Source of the DNA: Morella rubra
Taxonomy: Eukaryota > Streptophyta > Magnoliopsida > Fagales > Myricaceae
Direction of reading: 5' to 3'
DNA: 64,000 nt
NCBI GenBank assembly: GCA_003952965.2
Contig: CM025852.1
Location: 19,665,279 to 19,729,278, forward strand
Part shown: piece after piece, positions 22,701 to 33,515 of the stretch
How positions within the stretch are numbered: the first letter of the stretch is position 1
Layout of the letters: the number at the start of each line of letters is the position of its first letter
Notes under the pieces: generated by a model
Database searches by the model: none
What the model saw: only the letters and a program-made list of their open reading frames with translations
Told to the model about the DNA's origin: nothing
Made by a program: the position numbers and the translations under genes

Positions 22701-23942
22701 GGATGACAAGCACCCACATATAAGAGATCTTTTTTTCTAACCCCACTCTATTCCAAACTGTAACTTGGATGTTTAATGGCTCATATCAGCCCACAAAATA
22801 TACGGTTTAACCTAGCTCACATTTTAAAGAGACTTAAATTATCTCTCCCTCCCCCTCTCTCTCCTTCCTTTTGTGTCCGAGGGCTTAATGTCTCCAATGG
22901 TAATATCTGAAGAGCATTCACTTCCCCATAAAACAGAGCACCCACTTGCCAAAAGAGCATATGCGTGCCTATGGATAAGTGTCCAGCCCTCTCATAAGCA
23001 CAAAGTAGTTGACCAGAAACGGTAGTCCGCAACACCTCAGAAGAACAAAGGGGCCACGAAAAAAACAAGCAAACAGAACGATTGCCCTATAGTTTTTTAG
23101 CTTTGAAAACGGTAAGTAATCCTACACATTAGGACAGTTTTCAAAACAAAATAGCAACTAGGAATTCCTGCATATAATGGTGGGAATCTCAATCAGAGAA
23201 GAACGGAACGAAAAAAAGGAACTTTAAGAAGAAAAAAAAGATAACACATTGCTTCAAAAGTCATTATGAGACAGTCTACAAAAACTACGCAGAAGTGATC
23301 AATAAAGCCACTAACTTACTGGGCGTCGCGCCAAATTAGCGTATGGCCGGTGAATCTCCTATATTGTTGAGATTATGAGGTAGTTAAACTATAATAAAAT
23401 TATTGAATATTATTTCAGGAAAACAGTAACTTTAATATAACTTCTTCTTTTTTTATAAGTAGTAACTTTAATATAACTCAGAAAAGTCCAATTCAAAGCA
23501 AATAAAACACGGTACATTAACTTTTTTGTTCTTCATCCTGGACTACACAAAGTTGTAACACATCACAATCTTGAAGAATTCAAAGTTAACTACCTTTATG
23601 GAGCTGAAGCATAGGGCTTTTAAACTTAAAATTCCCCCGGAACCAACCCCTCTCGAGCCTCGGCGTCCCAGCTTCCCAAGACGGCGTCTTCGCCTCTCGA
23701 GCCGGCGTAGCATAAATAGGCTCGGAGTTGTCGACGCCGCCTGCGCCGACGTCTAGAGAGAAGAAATCAGGTGCGACGGTCTCACGGGAGTCGGAGTTGA
23801 GAGTGGCGAGAGAGATCTCGTTGCGGAAGACGGTGTAGGGCTCGAGCTGATCGGACGGCGGGGATTTATCGGCGGTGGAAAGAGATAGAGGGCGTAGGGT
23901 CTCATAAACATAGGTTTGGGTTTCGGTCGTGCCTTCCTCCAT
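16797..23942 (-). CDS. Non-canonical poly(A) polymerase, TRF4/5 (PAPD5/7) type
   Basis: Thirteen exons join in phase to 533 codons: 23942-23594, 22637-22525, 22420-22364, 21962-21867, 21736-21666, 20457-20415, 20215-20135, 20060-20001, 19098-19048, 18745-18648, 18529-18481, 18017-17973, 17285-16797; all introns are GT-AG. The nucleotidyltransferase core shows FGSFKTGLYLPTSDID (catalytic Asp 171 and 173) and FDISFDALNG (third Asp 227). The PAP-associated region follows (GGIGSYALLTMLMAMLR; HFFDFYGRKLN). The C-terminal tail is Lys/Arg-rich (KKRKASRKEK), suggesting nuclear or nucleolar location. The family adds short oligo(A) tails that mark nuclear RNAs for exosome decay or trimming (TRAMP-like activity). 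The start is the ATG of MEEGTTETQTYVYE; upstream in-frame codons lack an ATG. Length fits plant homologues. Fragments of exons 12 and 13 are duplicated near 13.5 and 6.5 kb. Confidence 0.95.
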
Positions 23943-24370
23943 TGGCAGCAGTTTCAATTTGGAGATTGAGCAGGTTTCCGGTGAAAAGGGGTTTATCAAG
24001 TCGGAAGAGAGTGACTGGGATTCTTTGTAGGGTTTTAGCTTGGGCACTTTGCTAGGGTTTTCTGTTACGGCAAATTGCTTTTAGTGATTTGTGTAATTTA
24101 TTTTCAGGTAATCTTTGGGAATTTTAATTCTTTCTTCTATTCATGCTGTGCATTTCCTTTCTTGAGAATGAGCGGAAAATGGAGTGAAGGACAACTTTAA
24201 CCTTTCTAATCCTTGCAGCTGTTTTTTTCCAAATCAAATGGATAGGAATTTACTTAGACAAAAAAATGGGTAGGAATTCATCGTATCAGTTGAATAAGTT
24301 ATTACTCAAGAATTTTTAGTATTTCTATGTAATTTTTGTGACTCTGTTGGAGCCAAAGGGTAAAAAAACT
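23943..24370. other. 5' flank of the poly(A) polymerase gene
   Basis: Probable 5' UTR and promoter of the minus-strand gene. The frame stays open upstream of the ATG to about 24047 but only from a GTG, so I did not extend the CDS. No clear TATA box was found. Confidence 0.4.
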
Positions 24371-24371
24371 C

Positions 24372-24910
24372 TTTTTTTTAATAAATCACATTCCATTCAA
24401 AGAATCGCAAGCAATACAGGCTACAACAGTCAGAAGAGTATACAAAACATAATTAAAATGTACAATCACAATCAACTATAAAAAGCAGAAAGACGTTCTA
24501 AAGGAATAGAATCCAAAATGGGGGAAGAAGTCACCCATTTTGCAATCTAATGTGCCATCCTATTAGCTTATCTTGGAATCCAGTGCAGCTGCCAAAAAAG
24601 AAAGCGACTCAGGAAGTCTTGAATGTTGAGTACTACATCCTCGATCATCCACAACAACGAGGAGTTGATTGCATTAACTGCATTGCAAAACAAAAGTGAG
24701 TCGCATTAAAAAATAACCTTATTCCAACCCTTCTGTGAGGCCTGCTCTATAGTAGTCAAGATTATTATTACTTCACCAAGCAAAGGGTCCATAGGCGTTC
24801 CATGTAAATCCAACAGAGAGAACTAGAGTTGTCTCTACAAGATATTGTCGTGTATGACCTAATATCCCGCACCACTACATCCGTGTGGATTTTAAACAGT
24901 CATTGGTCAG
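24372..24910 (-). pseudogene. RNase H-like domain of a LINE-type retroelement, decayed
   Basis: On the minus strand a frame reads EQASQKGWNKVIF, then CDSLLFCNAVNAINSS, WMIEDVVLNIQDF, WQLHWIPR, ANRMAH, IAKWVTSS. This is the pattern of the RNase H-like (RVT_3) domain found at the end of plant LINE polyproteins. At least three in-frame stops interrupt it, and an A-rich stretch on that strand follows. It is a dead retroelement fragment. Confidence 0.6.
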
Positions 24911-27068
24911 GTGGTTTCCATATTTTTGGACTTTGGTTCCATATTTTTCATTCAACCTTCACAAGTCTCTTTCAAATTATGCGTGTAACACCTGAGTGAA
25001 TAGATGAGTAAGCAAAAGGGTGACATAAAAGGACCTAATTCAATCTGTAGCATTCAAACTAGACCTGAGGCATTAGCTCTCGATGAAACAAATTTACTAC
25101 ACCCATAATAGCTCCGTGTATACTGTACATAAGCTGATAATAACCTTCATGGTCGCGAACCACGACTGCTGAAGGCATATTCGTTTCAAAATTATTTTAA
25201 AATATAAATATATTCAACAAAATTTATATCTAAAATCTTAAAAATTTATACACAAACACCAATACAATTTATACAATTTCAATAACTTTTCATACAAATT
25301 TTAATATTTTTTAAAAAAAATTATAACAAATCTTCTCTTTCTGTGCTTTTTCATCTAATTCTAATTTTTTTATTAAACAATTACATCAAATCATCTCTTT
25401 TTACACCTTTTTACAAACTCTAATAAAAATTAAATATCTTTAAAATTTTACTAACTTTACACAAAAACCTATAAAACTCTAATCTACATAAAATATTTAC
25501 AATTTTATCAAAATCCTATAGTTTTTTTAGAAAACAAACACCCCCAAGTGAATCTCATGACAACATTAATATTTTTTTATAAATAAAATTATATCAAATC
25601 TCTCTCTTTATTTTTTAACAAATTCTTTGATTAGAAATTTTGTCAAATATTTCCTGCTTAATTTTTAAAGAACTCCAATAAAAATATTTTTTTAAAACTT
25701 TTTCGTAACTTTTTATAAACTCCATAAATTTAAAAAAAAAAAAAAAATCAAACTTTCAAAATTTTTTCTTTCAAACTGAAAAATCTTTTAAAAAAATTAT
25801 ATTGTATCTTTAACTAAATATAACACAAAAGATTCCATTCCAGAAGAATAAAAATGAACATTAATGTCTTCAAAAATAGTCCAGCTTAAAGATTGTTGAT
25901 AGAAAAACATTAAATGCATCTTATAATGCGAAAAAATTCCTACATGAAAAATGTAACTGACAAACAGGACAAGTCGGAACCTTCTTCAACCCGGTCAAAT
26001 ACACTTTGAATGGAAAACTTAGCTGCACATTGGAAAAACTAGTTAGGACTGCCCCTAGGGTGATGTTTGGGATGTAAAAATTGTGATTTTGTTGGAGAAA
26101 ATTTTGAAACTTTCACTTTTTATGGGATTTGTAAAAATTGTTAAAAAAATTTTAAAAAGGTAAATAATACAATATCTAGTATTTTGAGATTGGACATTTA
26201 TGAAAAATGTCCCGTACAAAAAATCTCACAATATAGGAATGCATTTATTATTAGATAACTTTCACATGCATTTACTACAGTGCAATGCATGGAAGCTATG
26301 ATGCATCACACGCACATGGATATGAGGCGCATGCATATGAAGCGCATCAGAACATGCATATGAGGTGCATCAGAAGTAGGATGTAAGTCAAAGATAACCA
26401 AAGAGTACATAGATAAGATAATTGAGATCCATCCACCATGAAGCCCTAGACTTAAAAAGAGTGGCAAACTTCTTATTTCTGCTCCTTGGGTCGAATGTTC
26501 TTAGCCAATAATAATAGTAATAAAAATACTTGTAATCTCCTGCTAAAGTTTGTTCCACACAATCATACATATCCTGAAGCAGTATTCTCAACCAATAATA
26601 AGTAGTATTCGATGTGATCTCATAAAGTTTGCTCCCCCAATCAAGCATACATATCCCCGTCTTTTTTTTTCTGGGTGGAAAGTCTGTTTATGAATCCTGT
26701 TTTACTGCTAATATTAGGTTTGCTATTAATAAACGTGTTTGTTTTTGTCAACCCTCCATTTATAAGGTTTTGAGCTGTAAACATGGGGTTTTGGGCTTCT
26801 TCCTCTGTATTTGAGCTTTAGTGGTTAAAAGCTAAGAGTGCTTCACTACCGCATGTGGCGCTTAAAGGAGGGTGGTTCACCCACAAGTATTCCACCGGAG
26901 TACTGCATAAGTTGTTCTCAGATATCTCCCTCAAAACACGGTAAACACCTATACTGTCTAACTGTTGGGTAGCTTTTCCAGTGCCCCTTGTGACTCCCCT
27001 ACATATTACATTCCAAGGCACATTAGCTCCGCTTTCATTGAAAGCATCAGCAACAGTTCCGATTCAAC
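24911..27068. other. AT-rich intergenic DNA, MITE-like
   Basis: The segment 25170-25550 is very AT-rich and is bounded by GGCATATTCGTTTCAAAA and AACAAACACCCCC, which may be degenerate inverted ends. Near 26280-26370 GCATATGA and GCATCAGAA repeat. No gene is supported. Confidence 0.35.
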
Positions 27069-27464
27069 ATGTATCCAATAGATTCTTCTTATCGTCTTCC
27101 TCCTCCTCCGACGCCCACTCACGAGATCCTTATATCGCTCTGTTTAGTTTTTGTGATCTTTGTGTGCGCCACGGGTATGTCCCTATCACATTTAGCAAAA
27201 ACCGTGCTGTCCCAGAAAGTCTCTCAGGACCCAAGAAGGCGCGCGCTGGAGAAGTTGCCGCCAATCTCAAGCTATGGAAGTCATCTGGAAAAATCTACTT
27301 GGAATCACTGCGTGATCTGCTTGGAGAATTTTGAACCCGGCAACCCGTGCCAAGTATTTCCTGTTTGTCACCACATCTTCCATTCACAGTGCATTCGACA
27401 CTGGTTGATGCTCAAATGGACGTGTCCAATATGTCGTGCTTGTATACTAGATTTAGATGCTTGA
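27069..27464 (+). CDS. Small membrane RING-H2 finger protein (putative E3 ligase, ATL-like)
   Basis: A 131-residue intronless ORF. Residues 18-36 (ILISLCLVFVIFVCATGMS) form a single membrane segment after a short proline-rich N-terminus. The RING-H2 domain fills the C-terminus: CVICLENFEPGNPCQVFPVC, HHIFHSQCIRHW and CPIC give C-x2-C...C-x-H-x2-H-x2-C...C-x2-C with the Trp typical of E2-binding RING fingers. Proteins with one membrane helix plus RING-H2 (ATL type) act as membrane-anchored ubiquitin ligases and are usually intronless. It lacks a clear GLD motif, so subfamily placement is open. The 3' flank ends in an A15 tract at 28011, which could also indicate a retrocopy. Confidence 0.75.
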   Translation: MYPIDSSYRLPPPPTPTHEILISLCLVFVIFVCATGMSLSHLAKTVLSQKVSQDPRRRALEKLPPISSYGSHLEKSTWNHCVICLENFEPGNPCQVFPVCHHIFHSQCIRHWLMLKWTCPICRACILDLDA

Positions 27465-27759
27465 GCTGCAATTTCTTCATGTTTGTAATAGGTAGGACAT
27501 ATCGCCACTAATGCAGGTTGGGATCCAGGATGAGGCCGAAAGGGGGAAGGGAGACACAAGCAGAGGAAGCAAGCTCAGGAAAATACTTCTGCATCTCAAA
27601 AGTTCTAGCAACCCTGATTGTGTTGACAGGGAGTAATGTTGAGTTTTTCCTGTGTGCAAGCTCATTCTCCATATTAGTTGAACAAACGATTGGGTGGAGA
27701 ATCATCTAACTAGAGCAGATTGTCGATTGTCATCGGTTCTAGAAGCAATATGGATGTAT

Positions 27760-28025
27760 GAGTTACTGATTCTGCCGCCTTCTTCCGCTGTGGGCTTTCT
27801 TTTTCCGTAGGTCTTATCAGCTTGTTACCTTCTTGGGCTTTCCACCCTTTATGGGTCTCTTTCAGCCCATTTGAGCTTGGGTTTGTAAGGCTATTAGTTC
27901 CTTTTGCTTGTTAGTCCGTCGTCTCTACGGAGGGTTTGACTTGCCCCTTAGAACAAGTACCGGAGGTTTTCAAACCTGTTTGATTTTAATGAGAGTGAGT
28001 TGTTTTGACTAAAAAAAAAAAAAAA
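27760..28025 (+). mobile_element. Possible retroposon 3' end with poly(A)
   Basis: T/G-rich sequence ends TTTAATGAGAGTGAGTTG followed by a pure A tract (about 28010-28025). It looks like the 3' terminus of a LINE or of a reverse-transcribed mRNA. I found no target duplication. Confidence 0.3.
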
Positions 28026-28047
28026 GTAATTATTGAAGCACAACACG

Positions 28048-28700
28048 GACAAAGTGAACAAATCAAAGACTTGGGGTTTTCAATACTTAAAAAATCAATG
28101 ATGAATCCAACCAAAAGCATCACCTTGGTTTCCATGCCTGGGACAAAGGGAACAAATTAGAGACTCGAAATTTTCAATACTTAAGAGATCAATGATGAAC
28201 CCAACCAAAAGCATCACCTTGATTTCCATGCCTCGAACAAAGGGAACAAATCAGAGACTCAGGGTTTTCAATACTTAAGAGATCAATGATGAACCCAACC
28301 AAAAGTATCACCCTGGTTTCCATGCCTTGGATATAAAGGGAACAAATCAGAGACTCGGGGATTTCAATACTTAAGAGATCAATGATGAACCCAACCAAAA
28401 GCATCATCCTGGTTTCCATGCCTTGGACAAAGAGAACAAATCAGAGACTCGGAATTTTTAATACTTAAGAGATCAATGATGAACCCAACCAAAAGCATCA
28501 CCTTGATTTCCATGCCTTGGACAAAGGGAACAAATCAGAGACTCGGGGTTTTCAATACTTAAGAGATCAATGATGAACCCAATCAAAAGCATCATCCTGG
28601 TTTCCATGACTTGGATAAAGGGAACAAATCAGAGACTCGGGGTTTTCAGATCAATGACGAATCCAACCAAAAGCATCACCCTGGTTTCCATGGCTTGGAA
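28048..28700. repeat. Minisatellite, about seven copies of a 94-bp unit
   Basis: Unit starts (GGACAAAGGGAACAAATCAG) fall at 28048, 28141, 28235, 28329, 28425, 28519 and 28613, giving periods of 93-96; the last copy is shortened by loss of CAATACTTAAGA. Copies differ by a few percent. The period is not a fixed multiple of three and stops occur, so it is not a coding repeat. Confidence 0.85.
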
Positions 28701-31270
28701 AGACGATGAAATAAAATAAGCACAGAGAACCTCCTATACTATGGCAAATGGCATAATAGACCAGAAGGAACAACAGGTGCCAATGTAGGTGAAGAGATCA
28801 TGAATTCTCTATCCGTCTCTGTGCGCGTGTCTCTCGCAATTTTTTGTTGGCGAATCGATTATCTGCTCTTTACTGTTACTACTTACACGCTTCAGTTTTC
28901 ACTTGATCTCACATTGGTCTCAGAGATATGGAATAGACTTCCTTCTTAGGTACTGGAAAACAGCTCGAGAAACACAGAAATAAACACAGTTGTCCATCCA
29001 GAGCCGTTGGTCACCTCCAGAAACCAGTATGGACTAAACTGAATGTCAAAGGATCGATCCGCATTCAAAGGGATTAACCTGGATGGCTTAAACAGGACTC
29101 TAAAGGATCTGCATCAATCCGGATTTCCTAGGGAAACTGCCAATTTTCCTTGCACATCCTACCCATCAACTTTCACGCTGGTTCTGTAGATGATAGTTAA
29201 CGGCAGAGAGTACTAGTATTCTCCTCGACTACAAACTTCGACGGGTGGTGCGAATGCACACAATGCACAAGACTACGGAGATCTCATGTTCAATTGAATA
29301 ATTTTGCCCGCAAGCATTTCTCCCATGCAAGCATTAGCGCAAGAAACCCTTAGCCAGGAAGATATCCAACATGAGAGAGACTGTTAGGGAAATTACTAAG
29401 AATTATAGACTTTGGGAACTGAATCGCGTTCAAGGAAAGGAACTGAAACCTGTACATTTGCAAACACTTGAATACTCTAATTTTGAAGAATTAACTGGTT
29501 TACAGAATCAAACAGATAACTATGCCAGAGACTTCTGAGGACATAAACTTTACCAAACTTTCTCAGCATCAAGGTGTTCCAAAACGCAAGCACAGTTGTA
29601 ACTCATTTGAGGAAGCACCAATAGGTAAACTTGTTGTAAATGGTCAGCGTTATTAATAGAACTTAAGACCTCAAAGTAACACCACCCATACCGGGTGGTG
29701 TTACTGTGCTCAAGAACAACTGTAGGACTAAGAGATGTACCTCCCTACAAGCAATTAGAACACCCCCCCACCCCCCAACACCCAAACAAAAAAAGGGAAT
29801 TAGACCTGCAGACACTGCTTCCCCCAAGTAGCAGACCTTGATCAGGTGCCAGAGGAAATCATCGTAGGCCCATCTATACAATGTCATTTCTTAAGAAGGT
29901 TCTTTGACTCCTGAACCAACAGGACTTGCAAAGCTTTCTATAGGCTTTTATTAAAAGAAGAAAGTTACAAGCTTTCAAATACATCCACTAACATACATAC
30001 AAGATGGTAATACATTAGGTACGAAATTGTCGATGAAGTTGTCATTTAGGACTTCAAAATGAAATGGGGAACAATTGACAATGGAAATGCGGAACAATTG
30101 ACAATGGAAATGGGGAAATTAGCTTGTATCTAATGTAACCAGGAAAATAAGATCATGTGACATTCTAATCAATCATAATGTAGGCTTTGAGCCAATGAGC
30201 TACATCCCAAATGGCACTTCCTAACCGCATAAAAATTGGGATGGGATGAGCTCATGGATTCAAGCACCCCCTAAGTGTGTGCAACTGACAACCCCCATAA
30301 AACCTAAAAAGAAGAAGACAAAGAGGACGAGTCATTTGGTTGATCCGGAAACAAAGCAAAGGGAGTCAAACTGGATCTAAGAAAATAAAAAACCAGACCA
30401 GAATCAAAGACCACTCAAATCTGATATTCTGTGTTGGTTGCATCAATCCCAATATATCCTATCTGCAAGGTAATACTCAGTCTATGCTCTGATATCGCCT
30501 GAAACTTTATCAACCAAACTTTTTCAATGACTAAAACATAATATACATCCTATTAAGATTGCCGGTCTTCATTTAGCTGGTGAAATTCAAGTCTTTTATT
30601 AAAATTGAGACGCCTGGGACAAGCAAGTTCAGGATGCAAACGACCAAAATCCATACCAATGTGCAACTTAACAAAAAGAAGCGGGATACACTCAAATTTA
30701 TAGCCTGAAGCTGAATACATATTTCTACCTACACCCTTAATCAAATTTCCAATGTCCACATTTTGACTTTGCTCATTCTCCACCGGCAATAACTTCCCAA
30801 TGGAGGAAAATTCAAGTCACATCCGTATAACTCACACGAAAGGTAATATTCTGTCTATTCCTCTCACAACTTGGTCCACCTTATGTCCCCAAGAACCTAT
30901 CCATTCAATTTCTCACAGCTTCAATTATCAAATTGGTCATTTCGATATGGGGGGTCTACGTTGTTTTTTGTTGTTCTTCAAATTGAAGTATCTTATTAAA
31001 ATCTGGAACCCATGGAACAACGAAATATGCTTATCCAAAAAAAAAAATGTACAAATAGCTATACGATGCACTCTCAATTTCCAGCTTACCCCAGGTAGAA
31101 AACCAAAAGCATCGATAGGTATATAAACTGACAGATGCCAAGATAAAGAGCAAGAAAATAGTTGAGAAACTGATTAAAAACTTCTACCATTACGAATTGA
31201 GGAATTCACATACGGAAATAAATACACAGAAAAGAGAAATAGAAAAAAAAAATCTCAAAAAAGTTCAAAA
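28701..31270. other. Intergenic DNA without recognisable genes
   Basis: No supported ORF. It contains a perfect 13-bp hairpin (29675-29705) and a C-rich run (29761-29780). The 3' UTR of the IF-1 gene is expected near the right end. Confidence 0.4.
29675..29705. repeat. Perfect 13-bp inverted repeat
   Basis: AGTAACACCACCC and GGGTGGTGTTACT pair perfectly around the loop ATACC. No U tract follows and no gene is adjacent, so its role is unknown. Confidence 0.6.
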
Positions 31271-31708
31271 TTAGGAAGAACCATCTTTGGTGTTACGGAG
31301 TCTATAGATTATGCGGCCACGGGAGGAGTCGTAGCGACTGACTTCAACCCTGACTCTATCCCCCGGTAGTATACGGATGTAGTTCTTACGGATACTACCA
31401 GAAATGTAACCGATAATCATGTCTTGGTTGTCCAAGCGAACCCGGAACATGCCGTTTGGGAGCGACTCGGTTACCGAACCTTCATGGGTAAATTTCTCTT
31501 CCTCCAATTTCCGGGGTGCCCGGTCCGAATTCGGAGACTTCGCTAAAACCAGATGCGGGTGAACGGTTGGAAGCTTGCTGTTGGTGGTTAAAAGTGGCTT
31601 CGGGAAATTCTGGCTCTTGGGGAGTGATATAGGAAAACGGGTAACGTTTGGCGGCAGAAGATGAGTGTGGAAAGCTTGGAGCTGGAGGGAAGGTGAGCTC
31701 CATATCAT
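31271..31708 (-). CDS. infA: Nuclear-encoded plastid translation initiation factor IF-1
   Basis: A single exon of 145 codons from the ATG of [18 protein letters not shown]; an in-frame ATG at 31807 would add 33 residues. The N-terminal 65-75 residues are rich in Ser, Pro and basic residues with almost no acid residues, as in a chloroplast transit peptide. The rest is the S1/OB-fold of IF-1: [62 protein letters not shown]-1 binds the A-site of the small plastid ribosomal subunit during initiation, with IF-2 and IF-3. The gene was originally plastid-encoded and has moved to the nucleus in many angiosperms. I prefer the second ATG because it puts the transit-peptide-like part first. Confidence 0.9.
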   Translation of the reverse strand: MIWSSPSLQLQAFHTHLLPPNVTRFPISLPKSQNFPKPLLTTNSKLPTVHPHLVLAKSPNSDRAPRKLEEEKFTHEGSVTESLPNGMFRVRLDNQDMIIGYISGSIRKNYIRILPGDRVRVEVSRYDSSRGRIIYRLRNTKDGSS

Positions 31709-33515
31709 GGTTCCTTTCTCTTTCGAGTGCTTGTTCAGTGGGATGTTTTCTGTGGCTGTGAGTCTGTGACATGAAATGAATACTTCGGGAGAGAGGGTTG
31801 CACGCATTAAAAAATTCTATCAATTACCCAAATTGAAATAACTAATATATTAATAATTCAATTCTACATTTTTTTAACTAAATCATTAATGCATAGATTA
31901 ATTTGATTGAATAATTGATAAAAAAAAATTTTAAGGTCTTAAAAATATTAGAACTCTATGTTAAGTTAGGATCAACGTTTTAGGATAGAAACTTTTCTCC
32001 ATTTGAGATTTTATTTCATCTTTTTCTCTTATTTTTTTTAATTTGAACTGTCATAAAGTCAGGTCGATTCCCACAAGCACTTCAACTCTGAAAATTTTAC
32101 ATAGAATAACTATTTAAACTCGAAAATTTCACATAACATCAGGAACACCAAAAAACAAGCCGCCTTTATTCAAAGCAAATAGAAAAAACAAAGAACAAAG
32201 GAGCCTAAGGGCTAATTATTTGGGAATCACATTGGAGGATTAGGGCTGACTCAACCCATGCATTAACTAGTAGATGGGTTAGGAATATGGGCCTTTGGGC
32301 CCGATTGTGTCTGGCCCTAGAGGCCGATTGTGGAGTGGGCCTTATGCTCGTAGGTTTGAGCCCTTTAAGGCTTAACGGTAATCGGCCATAGTGGGCTATA
32401 CGCTGTAATCGGCCATGGTGGTCTGTGTATGCACACGCCCATGTAACCTTCCGAAATTGCCTAGAAAAAATCAAAAAAGTAGTAGATGGGGAAACGCTCA
32501 CTGATCAAAAGTCGGGAGTCAACACTCTTTCGAAGCCTGCACCAGCATCGTTACGGCAAAGGCCAAAGAGAGAGAATAAGAAAGAAGGAAAGAAGCAAAA
32601 GGTGTCTCAATGTCACAGCGGAAGGAAATTTCCAGCAGACCAATGAAGCTCGAGTAAAGAACTGCAGGCCTTAGTAGTTCCATAGGGATGAACCGAAAGG
32701 AAGAAAAGTCTACTGCCGCAGAGAAATAAAACAGACACGGAGAGAAGAAGAAGAAAGAACTAAAGACCTGTCAATGTCGTAAGGCGAAGAAATTTCCGCC
32801 AGATCAATCAAAGAGATTAAAGTAAAGAACGACTTTTGGTTCTTTTTGTCGAACTTCCACCGAATGAGGTACAATGCAAGTGGATAAGATCAGGCCAATG
32901 TCTCTTCATGACTGTTAAGTGGGTCTTTTGGATTAGCAACAGTAACGTGCCAGTAGCCTCTCTAGAGGAATATCAGAAATCGGGGAAAACTGGCTGAAAA
33001 AAAAAAACAGGAGGAGAGAGAGAGGAAAGTGGTGGGAAACTTGTAGAATAAGCAAATCAGAGTTCACTCTGATTCCCATTCTTTACCTCTATCACCTTTG
33101 TAAATTTCTTGTGCCAAACTTGTCTAGTATCCTGATGGATAATAAGTAAGAGACAGGATATGCAGATTCGCCATGGAGACTAGAGGGTTACCACAAGAAG
33201 CGGATAAAATTATGCAGTCTTCTCACCGACTCCATGAAAGATTATAGGGATCCTTAGAGGTCAGAAGCAAACATCAGGGAATTTGACCCTAATTTGAAAC
33301 AAAGCACCAGCAAAATAAAACACTAATAACAGCAGTTCAATATTACCTAGGACATGCATTAAGAAAAGCAACAAATTACAACTGGTCTGATAAATGCACA
33401 GAGATCATACTGCCAACATACATACTTGCTCAGAAATTGTAAAAAAGCCACTAAAGGAGATGATTCCAAAGAGTAGTACTAAATAGGACAGGGAGTGTGA
33501 AGATTTCCATGGTAA
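31709..33515. other. Intergenic DNA between IF-1 and DUF2921 genes
   Basis: It holds the IF-1 5' flank, an AT-rich stretch, and a GC-richer piece near 32280-32440 with repeated ATCGGCCAT phrases. A purine-rich segment at 32560-32830 contains two similar pieces (AAGGAAATTTCCAGCAGACCAATGAA and GAAGAAATTTCCGCCAGATC). No gene is supported. The DUF2921 3' UTR probably lies at the right end. Confidence 0.4.

Noticed and set aside
28189..28419. 76-codon repetitive ORF in the minisatellite
   Set aside because: It merely reads through two repeat units; the period varies between 93 and 96 so the frame is not maintained.
28048..28700. CRISPR-like array
   Set aside because: The whole 94-bp unit is repeated; there are no unique spacers, and the DNA is plant nuclear.
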